Part shown: positions 1-5,663 of the stretch, in pieces
How positions within the stretch are numbered: position 1 is the first letter of the stretch
Layout of the letters: the number at the start of each line of letters is the position of its first letter
Assembly (NCBI GenBank): GCA_902767285.1
Contig: CACXHC010000055.1
Coordinates: forward strand, 1 to 8,909
Length of the DNA: 8,909 nt
DNA from: an uncultured Ruminococcus sp.
GTDB lineage: Bacteria > Bacillota > Clostridia > Oscillospirales > Acutalibacteraceae
Direction: 5' to 3'
Program-made: the position numbers and the translations under genes
Notes under the pieces: generated by a model
The model's input: only the letters and a program-made list of their open reading frames with translations
Databases searched by the model: none
What the model was told of the DNA's origin: nothing

Positions 1-51
1 AAAAGACTGGGGGCGAGTAGCCCCCCAAAAGACTGGGGGCGAGTAGCCCCC
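1..51 (-). terminator. tandem terminator-like GC hairpins after proS
   Basis: There are two near-identical copies of a 25-26 bp unit (1-26 and 27-51). Read on the minus strand, each is GGGGG(G)CTACTCGCCCCC followed by AGTCTTTT. Each folds into a 6-bp GGGGGC/GCCCCC stem with a 5-nt loop (stems 35-40/46-51 and 9-14/20-25) and then a short T-run, the shape of an intrinsic terminator. A run of nine T also lies between the proS stop codon and the first hairpin. A third copy with one loop change occurs at the other end of the window, in the same orientation relative to its gene. That supports a repeated, gene-end-associated element. Terminator function is inferred; a REP-like repeat is the alternative. 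Confidence 0.7.
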
Positions 52-61
52 AAAAAAAAAC

Positions 62-1780
62 TTACGAAAGAAGGGAGTTGACGAGAGCGGTGATGTCAGC
101 TGAGGCGGAGGAGGTGGGGAAGTCTTGAGAGAAGGATTTGTCACGGAAAACGACTTCGACAGCGTTACGCTTGAGGGTTTTGGGGCTTACGGTGACTCTG
201 ACGGGAACTCCGAGGAGGTCGGCGTCGTTGAACATAACGCCGGGGCGGACATCTCTATCGTCAAAGATAACTTCGATGTGGTTCTTTTGGAGTTCGTTGT
301 AGATGTTGTTTGCGACTTCCGAAACTTGGGGATCATCTGCACGAATAGCACAAATGTGAACGTGCCACGGGGCAATCGATATCGGCCAAATGGGGCCGTA
401 GTCGTCATGTCTGACCTCGCAGACGGACGCCGCAAGTCTGCCAACTCCGATTCCGTAACAACCCATGATGGGATTTTGCAAATTGCCGTCTTTGTCAATG
501 TACTGCATATTCATAGATTCAGTGTATTTTGTGCCGAGCTGGAATATATTTCCGACTTCGATTCCTCTGCAAAGACGTATCGTCTTTTTACGGCATTTCG
601 GACAAATACAGCCTTCGAATGCTTTCGACAAGTCGTGATATTCGATTGTTGTATCAAGGTCTCTTTCAGGGTTGAATCCTGTGTAATGATAGTCAACTTC
701 ATTTGCTCCGCACACGAGATTCGTCAGACCTTTGAGAGAACTGTCAAAAAGTACGGTCGCTTTTGCCGTCAGATTTATTGGGCCTACAAAACCGTATGTA
801 ATGCCCGTTTCGGTGGTGTTGTCATCGGGAATAACTTCTTCATGAAGAAAATTGCGGAGTTTTATGTCGTTAACATCAAGGTCGCCTCTGATAAACACAA
901 TAACAGGTTCGAGCGACTCTTTCTTGAGGAAAATAACGGCTTTGGCGGTCTTGTCGGGGGTGACGTTGAGGAGCTTGCAAATGTCGTCAATCGTTTTTGT
1001 GTTGGGTGTGTGGACTTTCGTTAAATCTGCCGCTTGCTGAGGTTCGTTTTCAAAGACGCACTCGGCAATCTCCATATTTGCACGGAAATCGCACTCCTCA
1101 TTCTGACAAACAACGAGCTTATCTTCACCCGCATCCGTAACGAGCATAAATTCGTGTGCGACTTTTCCGCCCATCATGCCCGAATCCGACTGCACCGAAA
1201 TTACTTCGGGAACGCCTACACGAGCAAAAATATTTTCATACGCTTTGTGGCATTTCTTGTAATAATCTTCGAGGTCTTGTTGAGATGTGTGGAATGAGTA
1301 TGCGTCCTTCATCGTAAATTCTCTTACTCTGATAAGACCGCCTCTCGAACGGGGTTCATCACGGAATTTTGTTTGAATCTGATAAATCATGAACGGAAAG
1401 TTTATATAAGATGATGCTGTATTTCTCGCAAGATGCACCGCCGCTTCTTCGTGAGTCATTCCCAAAACGAGTTTTGAACCCCCTCTGTCCTGACAACGCA
1501 GAAGCTCCGAGCCAACTGCCGAATATCTGCCCGACTCTTCCCAAAGTGTTGCAGGCATTACAACAGGAAACATAACCTCTTGTCCGCCTATTGCGTCCAT
1601 CTCTTCACGAATGATATTTTCGATTTTCTTCGTGATTCTCTTCATCGGCATGAACATCGAGAAAATACCTTCGCCAACTTGCTTGATATATCCGCCTCTA
1701 ACCAAAAAAACATGGCTGTCGAGCTTACATTCAGCGGGCTTTTCCTTAAAACGCTGACCCAATAAATTTGAAAGTTTCAT
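62..1780 (-). CDS. proS: prolyl-tRNA synthetase (bacterial type with editing insert)
   Basis: This cytoplasmic class II aminoacyl-tRNA synthetase joins proline to tRNA-Pro using ATP. The 572 residues equal the length of the E. coli enzyme. Motif 2 is visible at about 139-163 (FRDEPRSRGG, then REFTMKDAYSF) and motif 3 at about 440-450 (GCYGIGVGRLAA). Between them, roughly 225-405, lies the insertion domain of the long bacterial form, which in this family hydrolyses Ala-tRNA-Pro. Lys280 sits near where the family's key editing lysine is expected. The C-terminal anticodon-binding domain covers about 470-572. A CxCPxC cluster at 391-396 may hold a metal. The ATG at 1780 follows AAGGAG (1789-1794) at 8 nt spacing, and that site lies over the last codons of proB. 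Only 3 nt separate the two genes, so translational coupling is likely. It is the last gene of a three-gene operon, followed by tandem hairpins. Confidence 0.97.
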   Translation of the reverse strand: MKLSNLLGQRFKEKPAECKLDSHVFLVRGGYIKQVGEGIFSMFMPMKRITKKIENIIREEMDAIGGQEVMFPVVMPATLWEESGRYSAVGSELLRCQDRGGSKLVLGMTHEEAAVHLARNTASSYINFPFMIYQIQTKFRDEPRSRGGLIRVREFTMKDAYSFHTSQQDLEDYYKKCHKAYENIFARVGVPEVISVQSDSGMMGGKVAHEFMLVTDAGEDKLVVCQNEECDFRANMEIAECVFENEPQQAADLTKVHTPNTKTIDDICKLLNVTPDKTAKAVIFLKKESLEPVIVFIRGDLDVNDIKLRNFLHEEVIPDDNTTETGITYGFVGPINLTAKATVLFDSSLKGLTNLVCGANEVDYHYTGFNPERDLDTTIEYHDLSKAFEGCICPKCRKKTIRLCRGIEVGNIFQLGTKYTESMNMQYIDKDGNLQNPIMGCYGIGVGRLAASVCEVRHDDYGPIWPISIAPWHVHICAIRADDPQVSEVANNIYNELQKNHIEVIFDDRDVRPGVMFNDADLLGVPVRVTVSPKTLKRNAVEVVFRDKSFSQDFPTSSASADITALVNSLLS

Positions 1781-1783
1781 TTT

Positions 1784-2581
1784 TCATTCTCCTTGTTTGT
1801 ATTCTTTATTTTTTTGAAACAGAGTGCCAATCGACTTGCCCTCCATTAAATCGTATAGAAGTTCGGGCTTTTCGCTGTTGGAGATTATCATATCAACACC
1901 GGCATTATTTGCGATAACGGCGGCGTTCAGCTTAGTACGCATACCGCCCATACCTCTCGCCGTACCCGCACCGCCAGCCATTTGATAAATCTCGTCCGTG
2001 ACCTTCGGCACAACGTGAATAAACTCCGCATCGGGATTGCTCCTCGGGTCTTTCGTGTAAAGACCGTCAATATCCGACCAGATAACAAGCACGTCCGCTT
2101 TTATGAATGCCGCAACCTCAGCGGATAGCGTATCATTATCGCCGAACATATCATCGGAGTTCGGGTCATCTGAGGCAATAACGTCATTCTCGTTAACGAT
2201 TGGCAAAACACCGTAGTTAAACATCTCCTCAAACGAGCGTGTAATACTTTTGGCTTTTTCGGGCTTTTTCAAATCGGATTTTGTGAGCAGAACTTGTGCG
2301 ATTTTGCAATTATATCTGCCGAAGAAATCCTCATACATAGCCATAAGACCGCTTTGACCCGATGCCGCAAGCACTCTTTTTTTTGCAGATTCGGGCGGTT
2401 TTCGTGAAAGTTCGAGTTTTCCCATACCGACTCCCGACGCACCCGACGAAACAACAACGACTTCGTTGCCCATATTTTTCAAATCGCAAATAATATCGGT
2501 CATAATGCCGATATGTCGATAATTGAGCTGACCCGTTGCGTATGTCAAAGACGATGTACCTATTTTAATAACAATTCTCAT
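1784..2581 (-). CDS. proB: glutamate 5-kinase, short form without PUA domain
   Basis: This enzyme phosphorylates L-glutamate with ATP to gamma-glutamyl phosphate, the first and normally feedback-controlled step of proline synthesis in the cytoplasm. The 265 residues contain only the amino-acid-kinase fold. Family motifs are intact: Lys6 in VIKIGTSS, SSGA at 45-48, NEND at 130-133, GDND at 147-150, SDIDGLYTKDPR at 169-180 and Lys217 in MRTKLNAA. Asp148, Asn149, Asp150 and Lys217 fall at the numbers I recall for E. coli ProB active-site residues. The E. coli protein has about 367 residues because of a C-terminal PUA domain that is absent here. A PUA domain instead ends the preceding gene product. 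The ATG at 2581 is preceded by GAGG at 8 nt; the gap to the upstream gene is 15 nt. No proA is present in the window. Confidence 0.95.
   Translation of the reverse strand: MRIVIKIGTSSLTYATGQLNYRHIGIMTDIICDLKNMGNEVVVVSSGASGVGMGKLELSRKPPESAKKRVLAASGQSGLMAMYEDFFGRYNCKIAQVLLTKSDLKKPEKAKSITRSFEEMFNYGVLPIVNENDVIASDDPNSDDMFGDNDTLSAEVAAFIKADVLVIWSDIDGLYTKDPRSNPDAEFIHVVPKVTDEIYQMAGGAGTARGMGGMRTKLNAAVIANNAGVDMIISNSEKPELLYDLMEGKSIGTLFQKNKEYKQGE
1789..1794 (-). promoter_or_regulatory. proS ribosome binding site over the end of proB
   Basis: AAGGAG on the minus strand lies 8 nt before the proS ATG and inside the last codons of proB, whose TGA stop is at 1784-1786. Ribosomes finishing proB therefore stop directly on the proS initiation region. 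This is the usual arrangement for coupled translation; coupling itself is inferred. Confidence 0.8.
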
Positions 2582-2596
2582 AAAATGACCTCGTGT

Positions 2597-3949
2597 TTAC
2601 TTGGCTTTCTTCGATAAAACCATGCGGGTTCGGTTGATGACCGTCACAGATTCGCCCGACTGCATTTTTGCTTTTAAATCATCGCTGTTGACATCAGTAA
2701 CGCCTTTGCCGATTTCCTCGTTATTCTCGTTAAAGATGGCAACGGTCATTTTCGTATCGAAATCGCCCTCCACTGAAACGATACCCACCGAAAGCAGACT
2801 GGATTTTTTATTAACAAGAGCATCAACGGCATTTTCGTTCAGTACGATTTTGCCTGTGGTGAGTCTGTGTTCTATCGGCAGAGATTTATCGCTCGAAAAA
2901 CGCACGATTTTCTTTGTATCTATGAAAGTCGTGAAGAACGGAAACTCGCCTTTTTCACAAATATCGGCAACTTTGTCGGCAGAAAAAATCTTGCATATAG
3001 TAAACGGCGATATGTACGAAGTAAGAACCATTGGAATAGGTCGGCTGTGGCTGTTGACACTGCAAGCGGCGTTCAGTTTTTTGGAAAGGTCGCCACGTCT
3101 GGACGGCGTAAACGGAACTTTTCGGCTGGTGTCGTAGCAGTAGAACGGCTGAGCGGAACTGCTTGTTACCGGGTCGATGGTATATAGCATACCTTTTCTG
3201 GAAATAGAAACAAGCACATCTGCACTCAAAGCAATAGAGATTTTCGCCGCAAGCCCGTCATCATCAGCAGAAAAAACTTTTTGCGAAATATCCTCCATAA
3301 TGATTGGAATAGTTCTCGGATAAGCCTTAAATAACCCCTTTATGGTTTCTGACGTTTTTTGAATAACGGCATTGAACCCCGTTGCCTGAGTGATATTTTT
3401 GCTTGAATGAATAAGATTTTTTATAGCTGAAATTTTTGCATCACTGCTCAATTTGTCTTGAGGTTTAGACGCAATACTCTCGATAGATTTGAGAATATGT
3501 TTGAACTCGCCCGCCAAATCCGCCCCGTTTGATGATACCGAAAATCCGATTGTTCTGAAATTATAGTCGGCGAAACCCTCATAAAACAGATTAACAATAT
3601 CGCTGTGGATTACCGACACCAACGCCGAATACAATCGAGAATCTATGGAAATTCCCTCATCATTCGCCTTTTTTACCAATTTGGAGCTGAAATACTGTGG
3701 ACTTGTATTCTCCACCGAATCAGAAATCACAATAACAACTCGTTTTTTAGAATCCGAGTTAAGCAATTCCGAAATATCGGCAATAAAATTTTTCAGACTT
3801 CTTATATTAACCAGTCCCGAATCATACATAAGGCAGTTTAAACCAACATTCACTACTATTATTTTAGACTCGGGCAAACGATTTATCGAGTATAAAAAAG
3901 CGTCTTTTGATTGAGCAAATTCTTTATCTAAATGTTCAAAAAAGTTCAT
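2597..3949 (-). CDS. degenerate ProB-like pseudokinase with C-terminal PUA domain
   Basis: I read this 450-residue protein as a diverged paralogue of glutamate 5-kinase. Segments align in order with the neighbouring ProB: 29-50 (VGLNCLMYDSGLVN against IGTSSLTYATGQLN), 69-80, 213-262 (SADVLVSISRKGMLYTIDP against KADVLVIWSDIDGLYTKDP) and 286-296 (KKLNAA against TKLNAA). Residues 360-448 match the PUA domain of full-length ProB (NENAVDALVNKKSSLL, then GIVSVEGDF). Key positions are altered: the phosphate-binding Lys becomes Asn34, GTS becomes GLN, SSGA becomes ISDS (75-78), NEND becomes MEDI (218-221) and GDND becomes ADDD (228-231). Asp231 and Lys291 survive. About 80 extra residues lie in the middle. 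It is probably not an active kinase; a regulatory or structural partner of ProB is inferred. The ATG at 3949 has GGAG 7 nt upstream. A GTG at 3979 (460 residues) would sit at the predicted transcript start. It is first in the operon with proB and proS. Confidence 0.8.
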   Translation of the reverse strand: MNFFEHLDKEFAQSKDAFLYSINRLPESKIIVVNVGLNCLMYDSGLVNIRSLKNFIADISELLNSDSKKRVVIVISDSVENTSPQYFSSKLVKKANDEGISIDSRLYSALVSVIHSDIVNLFYEGFADYNFRTIGFSVSSNGADLAGEFKHILKSIESIASKPQDKLSSDAKISAIKNLIHSSKNITQATGFNAVIQKTSETIKGLFKAYPRTIPIIMEDISQKVFSADDDGLAAKISIALSADVLVSISRKGMLYTIDPVTSSSAQPFYCYDTSRKVPFTPSRRGDLSKKLNAACSVNSHSRPIPMVLTSYISPFTICKIFSADKVADICEKGEFPFFTTFIDTKKIVRFSSDKSLPIEHRLTTGKIVLNENAVDALVNKKSSLLSVGIVSVEGDFDTKMTVAIFNENNEEIGKGVTDVNSDDLKAKMQSGESVTVINRTRMVLSKKAK

Positions 3950-3956
3950 TTCACCA

Positions 3957-3960
3957 CTCC
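3957..3960 (-). promoter_or_regulatory. ribosome binding site fixing the ATG at 3949
   Basis: The minus strand reads GGCGGAGTGGTGAAATG. GGAG stands 7 nt before the ATG at 3949. The longer frame from GTG at 3979 has no comparable site and begins about where transcription should start, so the ATG is preferred. Confidence 0.75.
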
Positions 3961-3986
3961 GCCAAATCAAATTTATCACAAATTAC

Positions 3987-4016
3987 ATTATACTCTTAAT
4001 GTTCCCCCCGTGTCAA
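3987..4016 (-). promoter_or_regulatory. consensus sigma-A-type promoter of the pro operon
   Basis: On the minus strand a perfect TTGACA (4011-4016) and a perfect TATAAT (3987-3992) are separated by 18 bp. The predicted start point is near 3980, giving a leader of about 30 nt before the ATG at 3949. That is too short for a T-box or other riboswitch. A-rich tracts lie directly upstream (4026-4091 read on the minus strand) and could act as an UP element. A strong, largely constitutive promoter is inferred. Any control of proline flux would then act at protein level or through an unseen operator. Confidence 0.85.
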
Positions 4017-4025
4017 CTATTCTTT

Positions 4026-4077
4026 TCTCTTCTTTTTTTCTCTTCTTTTTTCTCTTCTATTTTCTCTTCTTTTTTTT
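4026..4077. repeat. polypyrimidine tandem repeat, four units
   Basis: Units beginning TCTCTTCT start at 4026, 4039, 4051 and 4063, with periods of 13, 12 and 12 bp, each followed by a T-run. The last unit forms an A/T hairpin with the adjacent A-run (4066-4077 with 4080-4091). On the minus strand this is a purine- and A-tract-rich block directly upstream of the pro operon promoter. Slippage-prone length variation and a promoter-enhancing role are both plausible. Confidence 0.75.
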
Positions 4078-4148
4078 GAAAAAAAAAGAAGCAAAAAAAA
4101 CTTTAATTATATAAATTTTATGCGGTTCAACTAATTTTCTGTGAGTCC

Positions 4149-4188
4149 AAACAAAAACGACTGCAAAAGTACGCAGTCGTTTTTGTTT
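4149..4188. terminator. perfect 16-bp bidirectional terminator-like hairpin
   Basis: The arms at 4149-4164 and 4173-4188 are perfectly complementary over 16 bp, with an 8-nt loop (AAAAGTAC). The core ACGACTGC/GCAGTCGT is flanked by A-rich and T-rich ends, so a transcript in either direction ends in TTTTTGTTT after a GC-containing stem. That is the form of a bidirectional intrinsic terminator. Its place between two divergent genes is unexpected, since neither recognised gene runs into it. It may end a small unannotated RNA, insulate the two promoters, or be a relic. Confidence 0.6.
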
Positions 4189-4240
4189 CTATATCGGCAA
4201 GTAAACATTTTTTACACAATAAAAGTTTTTTGGAAAGGGT

Positions 4241-4276
4241 TTGGGAAAACCTTTTTTTCAAAAAAGGTTTTCCCAA
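4241..4276. repeat. 17-bp palindrome with 2-nt centre
   Basis: Arm 4241-4257 (TTGGGAAAACCTTTTTT) is the exact reverse complement of 4260-4276, with only TC between. A partial echo of its left part (GGAAAGGGTTTGGG) begins just upstream at 4232. Near-zero spacing suits a cruciform or a repeat-element end as well as a hairpin in RNA. It resembles the dispersed intergenic repeats seen in many Clostridia, but copies elsewhere cannot be checked from this window. Confidence 0.7.
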
Positions 4277-4322
4277 GAAAGCTAATGGTTTAAAGAGGTT
4301 TTCCCAAGAAAGCCAATGGGTT
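4265..4322. repeat. 27-bp direct repeat overlapping the palindrome arm
   Basis: Two copies, 4265-4291 and 4296-4322, both begin AGGTTTTCCCAAGAAAGC and differ at only two positions. They are offset by 31 bp. The first copy includes most of the right arm of the neighbouring palindrome, so the second copy can also pair with the palindrome's left arm. This gives alternative foldings if the region is transcribed. Confidence 0.75.
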
Positions 4323-4351
4323 ATTAAATGTAAAATTTTTTTGAAATTTTG

Positions 4352-4376
4352 CAATAAAAAGGTTGCTTTTTTATTG
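4352..4376. promoter_or_regulatory. inverted repeat touching the -35 of the regulator gene
   Basis: CAATAAAAA (4352-4360) is repeated inverted as TTTTTATTG (4368-4376) around a 7-nt centre. The right arm overlaps the first bases of the candidate -35 element at 4374. The position would suit an operator, for example for autoregulation by the downstream CdaR-like protein. In AT-rich DNA such a repeat can also arise by chance. Confidence 0.3.
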
Positions 4377-4401
4377 AAAATTGTGTATGATTATATATGA
4401 T
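4374..4401 (+). promoter_or_regulatory. candidate promoter of the CdaR-like gene
   Basis: TTGAAA (4374-4379) and TATGAT (4396-4401) are spaced by 16 bp, each one or two bases off the sigma-A consensus. The predicted start near 4408 leaves a leader of about 70 nt before the ATG at 4481. The match is reasonable but the region is AT-rich, so confidence is moderate. Confidence 0.5.
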
Positions 4402-4480
4402 AATAGGCTATTTGCACAATGTTCAAAAAAATATTAAAACAGATTAGATGAAAATAGAATAAGAAAGAGGGTTTGTAACA

Positions 4481-5566
4481 ATGTCAAACAGATTGTTTCA
4501 GGGCGTCATACACCAAATGAAAGATGCAATTGACAGGACGATAGGCGTAATAGACGAAACTTCGGTTGTGATCGCTTGCAGTGAGCTTGGCAGAATCGGC
4601 GAAGTAAACGACAGTATTACATCAGAAACGCTCAGTTCATCGGCACCTTTTGTTATAAATGGTCAGACGTTCAAATCGTTCAGTTGTAATTCAAGATCAG
4701 AGTATGCGGTATTTGTTCAGGGCAGTGATGACCTTGCACAAAAATATGCTCAGCTTCTTGCGGTATCGTTAAGCAGCATCAAGCAGTATTATGACGAAAA
4801 ATATGACAGAGGCAATTTCATTAAAAACGTGATTCTTGATAATATTCTCCCCGGAGATATTTATATAAAAGCAAGAGAACTTCGCTTTAACAACGAGGTG
4901 ACAAGAGTATGTATGCTCATCAAAGTAACCTCAAAAACCGATATTTCGGCTTATGATGTTATCCAAAATCTTTTCCCCGATAAATCTAAGGATTTTGTTA
5001 TCAACATCAACGAAACCGACATCGCTCTTGTTAAAGAAGTTAAATCGGGCATCGATTCACGAGACCTCGAAAAATTGGCAAGCTCTATTGTCGATACTCT
5101 TTCAAGTGAGTTCTATACTCATTGTATCATCGGCATAGGCACGGCGGTTGTCGGCGTTAAAGAGTTGGCTCATTCGTTTAAAGAAGCTCAAGTTGCCCTC
5201 GAAGTCAGCAAGGTTTTCGATACCGAACGCACTATCGCAAGTTACGACAATCTCGGTATAGCTCGACTCGTTTATCAGCTTCCAACCACCCTTTGCGAAA
5301 TGTTCCTCAACGAAGTTTTCAAAAAAGGCTCGATCGATTCGCTCGACCAAGAAACACTTTTTACTATCCAGAAGTTTTTTGAAAATAACCTTAATGTTTC
5401 CGAAACTTCCAGAAAATTGTTCGTTCATAGAAATACTCTTGTTTATAGACTTGAGAAAATCAAAAAACTTACCGGTCTTGACCTCCGTGAGTTCGAGGAC
5501 GCTATCGTGTTCAAAGTAGCACTCATGGTTAAGAAATATCTTATCGCCAATCCGGTTAAATACTAA
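4481..5566 (+). CDS. CdaR/PucR-family transcriptional regulator
   Basis: The 361-residue predicted cytoplasmic DNA-binding protein ends in a PucR-type helix-turn-helix at about 293-351 (NNLNVSETSRKLFVHRNTLV, then YRLEKIKKLTG), the hallmark of the CdaR/PucR family. Residues about 140-250 look like the CdaR GGDEF-like middle domain, with IGIGTAVVGVKELAHSFKEA typical of its end. The first 130 residues do not show a sensor domain I recognise, so the inducer is unknown. E. coli CdaR responds to sugar diacids, but transferring that role here would be unsafe. The ATG at 4481 is preceded by AGAGGG (4466-4471) at 9 nt. A terminator-like hairpin follows, then ftsE, so it may be transcribed separately or with partial read-through. 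It could regulate itself, ftsEX or distant genes. Confidence 0.85.
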   Translation: MSNRLFQGVIHQMKDAIDRTIGVIDETSVVIACSELGRIGEVNDSITSETLSSSAPFVINGQTFKSFSCNSRSEYAVFVQGSDDLAQKYAQLLAVSLSSIKQYYDEKYDRGNFIKNVILDNILPGDIYIKARELRFNNEVTRVCMLIKVTSKTDISAYDVIQNLFPDKSKDFVININETDIALVKEVKSGIDSRDLEKLASSIVDTLSSEFYTHCIIGIGTAVVGVKELAHSFKEAQVALEVSKVFDTERTIASYDNLGIARLVYQLPTTLCEMFLNEVFKKGSIDSLDQETLFTIQKFFENNLNVSETSRKLFVHRNTLVYRLEKIKKLTGLDLREFEDAIVFKVALMVKKYLIANPVKY

Positions 5567-5584
5567 TTATCTTTAATTTACACT

Positions 5585-5636
5585 AACGGGGAATGTAATT
5601 TATTTTTAAAGTTACATTCCCGTTTGTATTATTTTT
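5585..5636 (+). terminator. terminator-like hairpin between the regulator and ftsE
   Basis: AACGGGGAATGTAA (5585-5598) pairs with TTACATTCCCGTT (5612-5624), leaving one bulged G and a 13-nt loop, and is followed by TTGTATTATTTTT. This fits a Rho-independent terminator for the CdaR-like gene. The run after the stem is not a pure T-tract, so read-through into ftsE is possible. No clear consensus promoter lies between this hairpin and ftsE; only a weak TATTAT at 5627 was seen. Confidence 0.6.
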
Positions 5637-5663
5637 AAAAAAGTGAGGTGAGTGTTTCATTTT

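Larger units (their letters stand above)
3950..4480. other. divergent intergenic region, AT-rich and repeat-rich
   Basis: This 531-bp gap separates the leftward pro operon from the rightward regulator gene. I see no convincing gene in it. From left to right it holds the pro promoter, a polypyrimidine repeat array, a perfect 16-bp hairpin, a 17-bp palindrome running into a direct repeat, an AT-rich inverted repeat and a candidate promoter for the rightward gene. The short open frames here (for example 3932-4114 plus and 4127-4354 minus) are low-complexity or repeat-derived and lack good ribosome binding sites. The gap is long for such a compact region. A small RNA or a decayed repeat element would fit, but neither is shown. 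Confidence 0.7.

Noticed and set aside
1..51. Tandem repeats at the left end as a CRISPR array
   Set aside because: The two units abut with no spacers, and each is a simple hairpin followed by a short T-run on the minus strand.
125..1024. A 299-codon open frame on the plus strand opposite proS
   Set aside because: It is fully antisense to a well-supported synthetase gene, has no recognisable motif and lacks a good ribosome binding site. It is a shadow of proS codon use.
3950..3979. Longer start (GTG at 3979) for the ProB-like gene
   Set aside because: It would begin at the predicted transcription start with no ribosome binding site, whereas the ATG at 3949 has GGAG at 7 nt.
3932..4114. 60-codon open frame on the plus strand rich in Phe and Leu
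   Set aside because: The residues come from translating the polypyrimidine repeat. It overlaps the pro promoter antisense and has no ribosome binding site.
4241..4322. Complete insertion sequence in the intergenic gap
   Set aside because: There is no transposase frame, and the repeats span under 100 bp with no clear target-site duplication.
4127..4354. 75-codon open frame on the minus strand in the intergenic gap
   Set aside because: It runs through the hairpin, palindrome and direct repeat, so its residues are repeat-derived, and it has no family resemblance.
3950..4480. T-box or other riboswitch for the pro operon
   Set aside because: The consensus promoter leaves a leader of only about 30 nt, and I see no T-box-like conserved block or antiterminator in front of the first gene.
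5652..5663. GTG at 5652 as the ftsE start
   Set aside because: It lies only 1 nt after the Shine-Dalgarno-like GAGGTG, and family members begin at the equivalent of the ATG at 5664.
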